A stretch of 64,000 nucleotides of DNA from Periplaneta americana (GCF_040183065.1 NC_091117.1:121664226-121728225); one strand, 5' to 3'; positions 21,101-30,240 are shown, counted from the first letter of the stretch. Translations and numbers: made by a program. Notes: generated by a model from the sequence alone, not told the origin.

Positions 21101-24100
21101 TCAATACTAACTTTAACAATCATTACAATCGTTAGATCATATCAAATTTCATTTATTAATCAAACATTTTTAATAGGGAATGAAATATCCACAGTAAAAG
21201 TCCTAATATTCACCACTTTATTGTCATTAGGGGGATTAAAGTAAAAGGGACCAATTAAAGGTAAGGCGTCAGTCAGATAGAATATTGGATGATATGCTAA
21301 ACCGGGCAAAGAGAGAAGCAATGAGGAAATATAGAAAAAAGAAAGCAGAAGAAAATAAGACAATAGATGGGTCAAAACCAGAAAAGGCTTTTGGGTCTTA
21401 CCAATGTACCAGCACTTTAAGAAAAGCTGTAAAAAAGCACAAAATGTACTCAGTCCTACCACTGAGTCCTTCAAAGAAAAGGGCATGCTGTGTATGGCTC
21501 CCAAATGAGGAAGTGATATGTTGTGGTGAGATATTGCCAACTCCTGATTTCAAAACTCAAGGACATAGAGCAATGCACGAGTTTCACAAAGACGTTAATG
21601 TTAATGAGAAATAAACTTGTAAATATTAATGACACTGTAAATAAAAATTAAAGCTATTTTTAGTGTATGGTATAAGTTTATAACAAATTTAAGTGATAAG
21701 TATTTTTTTTTTCGGAGAAATTGTAGAAATATTCCCAACATTTGATTTCAGGACTCAACAGCACAGCTTAAATGTAAGAGTTTCACAACGATGTTAATGT
21801 TATATTGAGAAGTAACCTTGAAAGTATTAATGAGACTAAAAACAGCTAATAATTCTTTGTACACAAAAATAAAACTCTTATTAGTGTATGCTATATCTAA
21901 CCAACAGTATTACATTGTTTTCCTATACATTTTTCCTTTAAACTGTATAATTTAATTTATTGTCAGAGTTCATTTATTTAATTTCAAATAGTAAATATTA
22001 AATTACTACACTTCAAAAATTAATTTTTTACTATCTTATACTTCATAAAAGATCCATAGCTACATATCAAAGTGACTTGTAGAATCCATTACAATTGAAT
22101 GTAGAATCCGTTACACTGTATAAAATTCATTAATGAATTAACTTTTTATCATTTCTAAAAAATTCTTGTAAAAAATTAAAGTGCAATTCTTCATATATAA
22201 ACATGAAAGAGATGAATTTGTTAACCTCATCCTAGAACATGAACTATCAGTGAGAATAATGGTAAGTCATGAATTTAACAGAGAGGTGGTAGCATCCGTT
22301 ACAGCAGCTAAAAACAGTCAGTCTCCTTTATAACTAAGAACTGTAAAACAAAATTTTTCAGAATGAATGTTTGGCTTCCATATAATCAGAGAATTATAAA
22401 ATATTTCTTAAAACTGAATTATTTTTTTAGAAGAAAAGGGATTTAAGGTGTGAACATGTAGAATCCGTTACAAATGGATTGGTTGTAGGGGTAAACCACA
22501 GCCAAAATAAGCGAAAGTGTGTTTCAAGGCTGCAGGCATAATATCATATTCCTGTCCTGACTGCCTACACACTTGAATAGGAAACAAGAATGTAATAATA
22601 ATTCGTTTCGAGTTTATTTTATCGTTTATTTTAGCATTATGTTTATTGCCACATTAAAAAGCTAGAGAATTGTGTTTAAATTAATATTCTTCCTTTCTGT
22701 AAAGAACTTAATTCAAATATTTAACAGCAGGTTCTACGAACTGCGACAAATTTAACAAGCGGTTTGGACTAACTGGCTGAATGGCTCTACTCCATAAATC
22801 TCCTCTTTGCTACCATCAATCGAACTTGTGAGCAGCTGGAAGCGCCACCACTTCAGGATATAAACAATTACTTTACCTTCTTCTTTGGGACGTCTGTCTA
22901 AGTGTGTCATTCTTTTCTGGTGCGGGTAGTACGGGTAGTGACCTGTCATTTTGAGTCTTTCCATCATATTCCTCTCTCTCGCTCTGCGTAAATCTAAAAT
23001 GCAACAAAATTCTGAATTTAAATAGTCGTAATAAAGTGTTTGTTAGCTAATGTAATGAACAGGATAAATAGGTAGCATATTAAGTAAGTAGACAATATAA
23101 GTAAATTATTAAAGTGAATTTTGGAAAGGAATAAAAAGTTGAAGTGCGTAGTAAAGTTACTTCTAACGCTAACGCATGTATAGCCTTAAGGGGACACTCG
23201 GCTATATTTTGGAACTTTTTTCCTATTTGACCAATTTTTTTCAAATTTGGAGAAAAAATTTAATATACACATGGAAAGTAACATGCAAAATCTCAGCTCA
23301 TTAGATCCAATACTTTTCAAAATAAAAAATATTTCTATTTTTAATCAATCATTAATTGAAATATCACTTTTAATTATCATTTTTTATTTTTTGGCTTTGT
23401 GCATTTGACTGTGACTTCTCAATGAATAGGGGAAGAATTTGCGTATTGATTTAGTTCTGTCACGTAAATTAGTGTAGAAATTTAATTTTTCATTTCTATG
23501 ACACTTTTTCTCCAATTTTTAAGTTGAGTGTTCCCATAAAGAAAAATAAATTCAGTGTACTGAAATTAAAGCAATTTTTTAATTTTATTTCAAAAATGAA
23601 ATTAATTTATCCTTATTCTTTTATTTACAGTAAAAATAGAACTTGTGCGTAGCTGGAAGCGCCACCACTTCAGGCTGTAAACAATTACTGTACCTCCACT
23701 GTTAACTCTGATACGTCTTATTCTTTCCAGGAAGCGTTCTCTCGACGTCATCACCTTCTCTGTCGCTTTGGGTACATCTAAAATGCAAGATAATTCTGAG
23801 TTTAAATCGTCGTAATGAAGTAATTGTTAGCTAATGTAATGAACAGGATAAATAGGTAGCATATCAAGTAAGTAGACAATATGTACGTCATCAAACTATT
23901 AATAAATTATTAAAGTGAATTTTGGAAAGGAATAAAAAGTTGATGTGCGTAGTAAAGTTATTTCTAACGCATGTATAGCCCTAAAGAAAAATAAATTCAA
24001 TGAACTAAAATTAAAGTAATTTTTTAATTCTATTTAAAAAATGAAATTAATTTATCCTTATACTTTTTTTACAGATGGCTTCTAAATGTAGAGTGCCTGT

Positions 24101-26404
24101 GTGTCTGCGTGTATACTGGCGTTCAGAGGTATCGGGCCTACAATTTTCTGATCATAAGGGTGAGCGAACGTCCTAACCACGGATAGGTCAGAACCAAATA
24201 TATAACAAATTGAGAAACTTTGAACAAGTTCTGCTAGTTTTTCAATAGGTGAATCTATTACAGGAACGGGTAAAAAAGTGTTTGCAAAAATATTGATATA
24301 GATCAAGTACAAATTATTTTCATAATTGACGGTAATAGCGGTTCTGCTAAATGTAGTGTTTTTTTTTTTACAATCATTCAAGGGGGATGAAGTGTTGAAT
24401 TTCATAATACGGGTATATTTATGTACTATTGGCAACACTGAATTATCTTCGCCATCTATTCATAGGAATAATGACTAAAAAAGCCACACTTACACGAACA
24501 AATTATCGAACACTTTCTTCGAATGCCAGTGTACCACCAATTAGGCCTATCAGAGTGCTCTACTTGAGAGCAGTTATACAGTTTTCAAATTTCCATCTGA
24601 AAAGGAGAAGCTTGTGACTAGAAAATATACCACGAAATGTCTTCACGCCAACAAAGCATTCAGTTGTGTGTATAAACACTTAGAAGTAAACGTTTGTACC
24701 TACTACATGATTCTAGAGACAGAGAAAGAAATGTGCAGAAATACTCCGAAATAGCTGTTTCTTAAAACTTAGTGATATGCCAAGGATATTTCCAGGCTTA
24801 CCGGAACGATTATACAATCGTATTACTCAACAAGAATGAACCCTGAAATGAGAAGGCACAACGTTAAGAACTTTGAACAGTACCGTAACGAATTAAGTGG
24901 TTACAAATAAACAAAATTAATTCGTTTGATGAACTATGTAACAAGTTAGATACTCAAAAAAGTAAGATCGATAGTGGAGGATCACTAATGTAAATGCTAT
25001 GTTTATGTGCTTTTTGTTGGTTCATTTTGAGGATGTGTAAGAAATTGATGTAGGCTATTAAAATATATCAAAATGTCGTTGTCATTGTCTTCGTTGTTTC
25101 TGATGTTTATGATTTAACAATAAAGTTATTTTCATTTTTCACGAAATTATTATTTCATAGTGTTGTTACTTTTGTTTCAAACTGTACGCAGCGCGCAACG
25201 GGCAGGACACAGTTGTTTCCCTCGCAACCCCAGCAGTCAGACCACCCCACTATGATTTTGAAAGCGTGCTTCCAGTGACGAATACGCGAAGTATGTCGAA
25301 GCTATAAGTGTTCTTTGTGTCGTTTTCAGTGTAAATTACAGTTTATGCTCTGTTAAAAACTCATATTTAGAACATACTGAATTATTGCACTATTCTGGAA
25401 GTTGAATTTAATATTTATAAGTGGTTAAAGATAAATTCGAGTGGAGTAAGTTGGAAGATGTATAAAAACAGAGTATGACTATAGCTTGTTTTTTTGAAAG
25501 ATGGGACATGATCAACGAGCACAGAATGCCTGTATTTCATGCCTCTTCAGAAGATAAAATTGTACCCAATTCTTCTTAAGTACTGAAGACTGCGGTTTTC
25601 TTCCTTCTGTGTTTTGTATTCCAGTGTTATTGCCATTATTCTGTTTTGTACTGCTTTCTTGGCTGTGCTGTTACCTTCCTTTCCAATCTTAACTCTTGCA
25701 TCGTGACCTCAGTGTCTGCTTGTTCTTTTTTAATTTCAGCTAAGGCCGTATAAAGGGATGATGATTGATGATGCTTGCTGATGAGCATTTGAAATCTATT
25801 ATGCCGCGCTTCACTTACATTGTTGGTCCGGTGTTCAACTTGCAATGTTCATTGGTATTGATTCCAAATGCGATGTTATAGCGCGGTGGTACACGTCGTG
25901 TTTTGCCTCTACCTCTTCGGCCACTGATGTAGGCCTAATGGAAATCAAAGTATCGTATATAGGTAGTATGGTGTCAGGCGCATCTTCTCTGAGTTCTTCG
26001 AATAATTGTTTTACATGATCTGGGGGAACAAATGCTAATGACAGCAACATATGTGTATATAATCTTACTTCATTGTTTTCGATATCGTTGTAAGCTTCCT
26101 ATAGTTAGACCTTCAGCCTGGATGCGTCTATACAGGATCTGCCCCAAATGAAAAGAGCAACAATTTATGGCGCTTGTAGGTAACACAGAACGGGCACTAT
26201 TTATCCGAATAATGTATCGGATTATTAATTTCGGTAAACAGTGAACGCGTAAAAGAAATAGTCATTTGGAGAAATGCTCATTCGGAAAAGTGTCAGTCGT
26301 AAAGTTGATTTTAGAAAAAAGGATGCAAACGGTGTGTCTGCGCTATGAGACATGAAATAATACATATTGCAACTATTAGGCCTAATAACAGTGTACTGCT
26401 ACTG

Positions 26405-26468
<64 letters not shown>

Positions 26469-29400
26469 GACCACCACCACTACTACTAATTAAATTTGTT
26501 CCGGTTAAGGAGGTTTCGTCAAGATCCTCAGGTCCACCGTTGTGAAGTAACAGTATGTCTGACCGCGAAACGAGCGAGCCGGAGTTTAAATCCTGGTTGG
26601 GAAAGTTGCCTGGATAAGAATTTTTCCGGGGTTTTCCCTCAACCCATTAAGAACATATGTTAGATAACTTTCGGCGCTGGACCTGGACTCACTTCGCTGT
26701 CGTTATCATCTCACTCAAACGCTAGACAATTTTAGCAGTCGATAAAGCGTCGTAAAATAAACCAATTAAAAGGAAAAGATCCTGAGTCATTTTTGTACGA
26801 CCCTCTTCTACGACCAAATCATAGGTATTAGCATGTTTTTTTATAGTGGCGCTCCACATTATATTGGCCACGAAAGTACCACATATCAGGCATCTCGATC
26901 GTTCATCTACTTGAAGAAAGAAATATTTTTCATCTTTAATCTTGCGTACACTACTTTTAACACTTAAATATAACTGACTGGTTGATTGGCAAACTTACTC
27001 GTGTTAAATTGTATAAGCTCTGAGGATGGCGTGAAGCACCGAAACAGCTGTAAGCCACACGAGCTTATACAATTCAACACGAGTAAGTTTGCCAATCAAG
27101 CAATCAGAAATATTTTTCTTTCCAATCTATATCCTGGGTAAAGGAATCTGCGCGTCTCCTCTCCAATCTGCATTGTTCGAATCCATATTATTAGAGCGAT
27201 CAGAGTTTTGAAAATGCCATCTAAAATTACTGGAACTCACAAATTTCCAAAGCATTACAATGCTCATATCCTAAGTGCTTTTGATATACTAACTATTGCT
27301 AATTATGTTGTTTCTTTGATGCAGTGACTCTGCGTTTCCAATTATCTGTACTGCTCAGTGTAAAAGAAAGCATTTGTGCGAGTAGTGTCAATAGCTTCAG
27401 TGAGTTGTTGAAATGTATTAAGGAATATAAACTAGAGGCGGCCTACTCTGTAGTTGTCAAATTTTGTGAACTTACACTAACAATTCCTACCACTACTTCC
27501 TCTCTATTCTCAAGAGAGTAAAGGCATTTGTGAGAAATTCTATAGGCCAAAAGCGAATCTCACAGTTGGCAGTTTTGAAATTGAAAAATCATTTATTAAG
27601 AAACTGCCACAACAATCTCGGTTTTACGGTGACGTCATAGACGAGTTAGACAAACAAAATGGGAGAATCGTTCTGCAGCTTAAATGACAGGTGAGTAGGT
27701 AATTTTTTTTCTAAATATTAATTGTATTTAGTTACTGCTTCCCTCCTTTGAAATATTAATACTCTCCACTAATATAAACAATTTACTGTACCTTCAACAA
27801 GGCTGGATACGCTCGTCTGTGCGGATGTTGCGTCCTCCTGGATGACTTCAGTCTGTAAGTAGTAGTCGCTCGTCTTTGTTCCTTCGTCCATCTGTATCAC
27901 TTCAGTCTGTAAGTAGTGGTCGCTCGTCTGTGCGGATGTTGCGTCCGTCTGGATGATTTCAGTCTGTAAGTAATGGTCGCTCGTCTTTGTTCCTTCGTCC
28001 GTCTGTATCACTTCAGTCTCTAAGTAGTGGTCGCTCGTCTTTGTTCCTTCGTCCGTCTGTATCAATTCAGTCTGTAAGTAGTGGTCGCTCGTCTTTGTTC
28101 CTTCGTCCGTCTGTATCACTTCAGTCTGTAAGAAGTGGTCGCTCGTCTGTGCGGATGTTGCGTCCATCTGGATGACTTCAGTCTGTAAGTAGTGGTCGCT
28201 CGTCTTTGTTTCTTCGTCCATCTGTATCACTTCAGTCTCTAAGTAGTGGTCGCTCGTCTGTGCGGATGTTGCGTCCATCTGGATGACTTCAGTCTGTAAG
28301 TAGTGGTCGCTCGTCTCTGTTTCTTCGTCCATCTGTGTCACTTCAGTCTGTAAGTAGTGGTCGCTCGTCTGTGCGGATGTTGCGTCCGTCTGGATGATTT
28401 CAGTCTGTAAGTAATGGTCGCTCGTCTTTGTTCCTTCGTCCGTCTGTATCACTTCAGTCTGTAAGTAGTGGTCGCTTGTCTTTGTTCCTTCGTCCGTCTG
28501 TATCACTTCAGTCTGTAAGTAGTGGTCGCTCGTCTTTGTTCCTTTGTCCGTCTGTATCACTTCAGTCTGTAAGTAGTGGTCGCTCGTCTGTGCGGATGTT
28601 GCGTCCATCTGGATGACTTCAGTCTGTAAGTAGTGGTCGCTCGTCTTTGTTTCTTCGTCCGTCTGGATGACTTCAGTCTGTAAGTAGTGATCGCTCGTCT
28701 GTGTGACTACGTCCGTCTGAATGACTTTGGTCTGCAAGTAATGGTCGCTCGTCTGTGTGCCTGCGTCCGTCTGTATCACTTCGGTCTGTAAGTAGTGGTC
28801 GCTCGTCTGTGTGCCTGCGTCCGTCTGTATCACTTCGGTCCGTAAGTAGTGGTCGCTCGTCTGTGTGCCTGCGTCCGTCTGTATCACTTCGGTCTGTAAG
28901 TAATGGTCGCTCGTCTGTGTGTCTGCGTCCGTCTGTATCACTTCGGTCTGTAAGTAGTGGTCGCTCGTCTGAGTGGCTGCGTCCGTCTGTATCAGTTCGG
29001 TCTGTAAGTAGTGGTCACTCGTCTGTGTGCCTGCGTCTGTCTGTATCACTTCGGTCTGTAAGTAGTGGTCGCTCGTCTGTGTGCCTGCGTCTGTCTGTAT
29101 CACTTCGGTCTGTAAGTAATGGTCGCTCGTCTGTGTGTCTGCGTCCGTCTGTATCACTTCGGTCTGTAAGTAGCGGTCGCTCGTCTGTGTGTCTGCGTCC
29201 GTCTGTATCACTTCGGTCTGTAAGTAGCGATCACTCGTCTGTGTGTCTGCGTCCGTCTGTATCACTTCGGTCTGTAAGTAGTGGTCGCTCGTCTGTGTGC
29301 CTGCGTCCATCTGTATCACTTCGGTCTGTAAGTAGTGGTCGCTCGTCTGTGTGTCTGCGTCCGTCTGTATCACTTCGGTCTGTAAGTAGCGATCACTCGT

Positions 29401-29711
29401 CTGTGTGTCTGCGTCCGTCTGTATCACTTCGGTCTGTAAGTAGTGGTCGCTCGTCTGTGTGCCTGCGTCCGTCTGTATCACTTCGGTCTGTAAGTAGTGG
29501 TCGCTCGTCTGTGTGCCTGCGTCCGTCTGTATCACTTCGGTCTGTAAGTAATGGTCGCTCGTCTGTGTGTCTGCGTCCGCCTGTATCACTTCGGTCTGTA
29601 AGTAGTGGTCGCTCGTTTGAGTGGTTGCGTCTATCTGGATCACTTCGGACTGCAAGCAGTGATCGCTCGTCTGCGTCGCTGCGGTCGTCTTCATCTTCTC
29701 TGCTGGTCCAG
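17617..29711 (-). CDS. Minus-strand gene with phase 1-1 cassette exons and TQT-repeat exon (copy A)
   Basis: I do not recognise the family. Four exons can be joined with consistent phase 1 at every boundary, in 5' to 3' order. X1 is 29711-27792 (1920 bp; TTGCTTTCAG acceptor, G|GTACAG donor). X2 is 23777-23694 (84 bp; TGCATTTTAG, G|GTACAG). X3 is 22993-22877 (117 bp; TGCATTTTAG, G|GTAAAG). X4 is 17756-17617 (CTCTTTGCAG, ends TAA). X1, X2 and X3 are all multiples of three, so each can be skipped. X2 encodes VPKATEKVMTSRERFLERIR, X3 a Tyr/Pro/His-rich segment (GHYPYYPHQKRM), X4 a Glu run then NFFIRLFFRICSCCCPCLCK and a basic end. Introns beside X1, X2 and X3 are homologous, so the cassettes arose by duplication. 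The 5' exon(s) with the start codon were not found; they would lie beyond 29711. Confidence 0.6.
18059..18100. repeat. (AT)n microsatellite
   Basis: About 21 AT units in copy A. The same locus in copy B (about 54108-54118) has only five or so, so the tract changed length after the duplication. Confidence 0.95.
18581..18831. mobile_element. Fold-back/MITE-like element (copy A)
   Basis: TGAAGGGTCCAGGGAA at 18581 continues into CCAGGTAAGTCACTTTTT. The reverse complement of that run ends at 18831, giving inverted arms of about 38 bp around an internal spacer of about 175 bp. No coding capacity. Present at the same site in copy B (54601-54848). Confidence 0.7.
18840..20256. other. Unique intron/intergenic sequence (copy A), no gene recognised
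   Basis: Between X4 and the 20261 insertion there are only short open frames without recognisable domains, the longest at 19863-20294. The counterpart in B is equally conserved along coding and non-coding stretches, so this conservation reflects recent duplication and not selection. Confidence 0.5.
20619..20806. repeat. Subterminal 16-bp motif cluster, left side of the insertion
   Basis: TGTAGCATCCGTTACA at 20619-20634, then two reverse-oriented copies TGTAACGGATTCTACA at 20774-20789 and 20791-20806. Right-side counterparts are at 22079-22094, 22100-22115, 22288-22303 and 22457-22472. Such arrays are typical transposase-binding regions; that role is inferred. Confidence 0.75.
20863..21614 (+). 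pseudogene. Transposon-encoded Lys/Arg-rich protein, frameshifted and split by a NUMT
   Basis: Starts MADHSKYNIRMAKLKFRAKK; the frame shifts in the A8 run at about 20932-20939, after which WTEYLKKDRDRN is read. Mitochondrial DNA then interrupts (20975-21238). The frame resumes with KRDQLKVRRQSDRILDDMLN and, from 21285, runs open to TAA at 21612-21614, including the conserved-looking SYQCTSTLRKAVKK and LPLSPSKKRA segments. I recognise this as the basic N-terminal half of a repeat-associated insect protein family; a related second half may be the sequence at 37887-39256. No function can be given. Confidence 0.6.
20975..21238 (+). other. nad2: NUMT: nuclear copy of mitochondrial nad2 fragment
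   Basis: 88 codons read without break only with the invertebrate mitochondrial code (TGA as Trp, ATA as Met, AGA as Ser). The product contains GGLNQISIRKILTYSSINHM and ends LLSLGG, the core of NADH dehydrogenase subunit 2. The absence of indels and the intact mitochondrial frame mean the transfer is recent. It interrupts the transposon gene between DRDRN and KRDQ. It cannot make ND2 in the nucleus. Confidence 0.9.
23190..23536. mobile_element. MITE with TAA target duplication (copy A)
   Basis: 347 bp, starts GGGGACACTCGG and ends GAGTGTTCCCA, flanked by TAA (23187-23189 and 23537-23539). The homologous cassette at about 23970 has the empty site (GTATAGCCCTAAAGAAAAAT), which confirms insertion. 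A 3-bp TAA duplication suggests a PIF/Harbinger-type element. The same insertion is in copy B (56978-57325). Confidence 0.75.
24075..24760 (+). pseudogene. THAP-like zinc-finger pseudogene fragments (copy A)
   Basis: After a TTTTTTTACAG acceptor-like tract the plus strand reads MASKCRVPVCLRVYWR, resembling the start of a THAP domain (C-x-V-P-x-C). A piece further on (about 24570) reads VFKFPSEKEKL, like the THAP FKFP block. Several stops and shifts separate them. The short paralogous stretch at about 33713-33830 reads CLDVPAITK then, in another frame, YVPVLKFPK. The call rests on these short patterns only. Confidence 0.35.
25512..25527. other. Deletion junction in copy A with 16-bp filler
   Basis: Up to 25511 copy A matches copy B to 59361; from 25528 it matches B from 63265. 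Between them A has 16 unrelated bases. Since A keeps only the left end of a MITE that is whole in B (59334-59715), A has lost about 3.9 kb here by a deletion with filler, as in end-joining. Confidence 0.75.
25636..26050 (-). pseudogene. MULE-type (Mutator-like) transposase C-terminal remnant (copy A)
   Basis: Minus strand, two frames. The upstream part (26050-25835) has LAFVPPDHVKQLFEELRED, and the downstream part (25845-25636) has HRTNNVSEARHNRFQ followed by SLYTALAEIKKEQADTE. These are the C-terminal region of MULE transposases (RTNN...E.WH...F.. and an EIKKEQ helix). A frameshift separates the parts at about 25840. Upstream coding sequence is cut off at 26050. Copy B retains slightly more (63388-63856). 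Confidence 0.7.
26225..26345. repeat. Probable right terminal repeat of the MULE (copy A)
   Basis: On minus: ...CGCAGACACACC...CTAAAATCAACTTTACGAC...CTTTTCCGAATGAGCATTT. A similar sequence at 63035-63152 in copy B reads plus-wise (GTGTCTGGG, AAAACCAACTTTCCGAATG, TTTCCGAATGAACATTT). The two lie on opposite sides of the transposase remnant in inverted orientation, as MULE terminal repeats would. Confidence 0.5.
26395..26488. repeat. (CTA)n/(CCA)n microsatellite
   Basis: A run of about 20 CTA units passes into CCACCACGACCACC and back to CTACTA. Confidence 0.95.
26532..26775 (+). mobile_element. tRNA-derived SINE, degraded head
   Basis: Ends in the family body ccggggttttccctcaaccca ... TAACTTTCGGCGCTGGA ... 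AGCGTCGTAAAATAA shared with 60801-61070. Flanked by imperfect 11-bp direct repeats AAGATCCTCAG (26521-26531) and AAGATCCTGAG (26776-26786). The B-box is mutated (AGTTTAAATCCTGG), so it is probably inactive. Confidence 0.75.
26984..27097. ncRNA. Long fold-back with hammerhead-ribozyme-like core
   Basis: 36-bp arms 26984-27019 and 27062-27097 are complementary with one mismatch. Between them lie CTGAGGA (27020-27026), a short GGCG..GCACC hairpin, GAAAC (27041-27045), then AGCTGTA. That order (stem I, CUGANGA, stem II, GAAA, short stem III ending GUA, stem I) is the layout of a type I hammerhead, as known from Penelope-like elements and retrozymes. Stem II has a C-A mismatch and the expected G10.1-C11.1 pair is not obvious, so the copy may be inactive, or the match fortuitous. 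Confidence 0.4.
27324..27625 (+). pseudogene. hAT transposase C-terminal remnant (ZMYM1-like)
   Basis: Reads ELLKCIKEYKLEAAYSV then LTLTIPTTTSSLFSRE, the hAT dimerisation region (LTIPVT.. SAERSFS). After a shift at about 27515 it reads RVKAFVRNSIGQKRISQLAV, matching the RIK..LRS.MGQ.RL..LA block. Only the C-terminal hundred or so codons remain. Confidence 0.7.
27792..29711 (-). repeat. 54/57-bp coding tandem repeat: 34 units with 19 TQT motifs
   Basis: Exon X1 of the cassette gene. On minus the unit is TSDHYLQTEVIQTDAGTQ (18 residues). There are 34 units: 28 of 18 residues and 6 of 19 (ending ATSAQ). The frame is open throughout although two unit lengths mix, since both are multiples of three. 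The N-terminal half has unbroken TQT at each junction (19 times); the C-terminal half has TKT (9), AQT (6) or TET (1). The opposite strand is also partly open as a by-product. Unit homogeneity indicates recent expansion. Confidence 0.85.
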
Positions 29712-29864
29712 CTGAAAGCAATATTATTCTTGGTTGAAATCGTCGTTATCACACTGATTTCTAGCTAATGACTAGGATGAATAGGGCATATTAAGTAAAA
29801 ATGACAACATGTACAATTGGATTAAAATAGAATGGGCCGACACTTGGTAGTTCAAATAGTTTTT

Positions 29865-30240
29865 AAAGTCAGGTTCACACGAGTAAATTCATTTCGTTCG
29901 AAGGCAATGCTCTGATGTTTGTTCCGGTTGATTCTTTGATAATGATCCGTCTACAATGCAGGGGTAATGTTTCTGATTTCGGAACCAGAGTTGTAAGTTC
30001 GCTTCCCGGTAGGGATGATTTTTATGTTGTATTATTTTATATGTTTAATGACAAGTGTTAGTGGAATTTGTTAATAAACTTGGTTATGCAAGTGTTGCAA
30101 ACATATTATATCCTATTATTTGTGGGCTACTATTAGGCACAACCTGATCTGTATGCGAAATTAATAGTTTGTTTGCCTCCTCAAACATTAGAAGTACATC
30201 AAATATAAATTAACAAAAATTATACAAAAACATATATAAA
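29865..30240. other. Intergenic sequence, possible SINE trace
   Basis: No gene. TAAGTTCGCTTCCCGGTAGG at about 29993-30012 is a decayed B-box-like string. Nothing else recognised. Confidence 0.4.

Larger units (their letters stand above)
20261..22484. mobile_element. Transposon insertion present in copy A only
   Basis: Copy B has an uninterrupted GAAGTATAGGGGTAAACC (56265-56284). In A the sequence TAGG is found on both sides (20257-20260 and 22485-22488) of 2224 bp absent from B, consistent with a 4-bp target duplication. Inside are seven copies of a 16-bp motif (TGTAGAATCCGTTACA or its reverse complement), remnants of a Lys/Arg-rich protein gene, and a mitochondrial insertion. No clear terminal inverted repeats were seen (starts TAGTCATTCCACG, ends GATTGGTTG). 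The superfamily is not assigned. Confidence 0.8.
14096..26049. repeat. Segmental duplication, copy A
   Basis: From AAATAAATGGAGAAAACGG at 14096 to 26049 the sequence matches 48417-63787 nearly base for base, in the same orientation. Differences: array length (A shorter), a 2224-bp insertion present only here (20261-22484), and about 3.9 kb missing here at 25512-25527 that B retains as 59362-63264. Aligned unique stretches differ by only occasional substitutions and small indels. Left edge: A joins a LINE fragment, B continues into more array. Confidence 0.95.

Noticed and set aside
21160-21540. 126-codon minus frame
   Set aside because: It runs across the NUMT boundary and antisense to the basic transposon protein; a shadow.
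24082-24438. 118-codon minus frame, also open in copy B (57932-58288)
   Set aside because: No domain and no splice signals recognised; its openness in both copies is explained by recent duplication.
27792-29711. CRISPR-like direct repeats
   Set aside because: Units are contiguous with no unique spacers, in eukaryotic sequence with coding periodicity.
28755-29768. Plus-strand frame of 337 codons opposite the TQT-repeat exon
   Set aside because: It needs the same 54-bp units to be open; the minus strand spans all 34 units, has splice sites on both ends and a phase matching other exons, so the minus reading is preferred.
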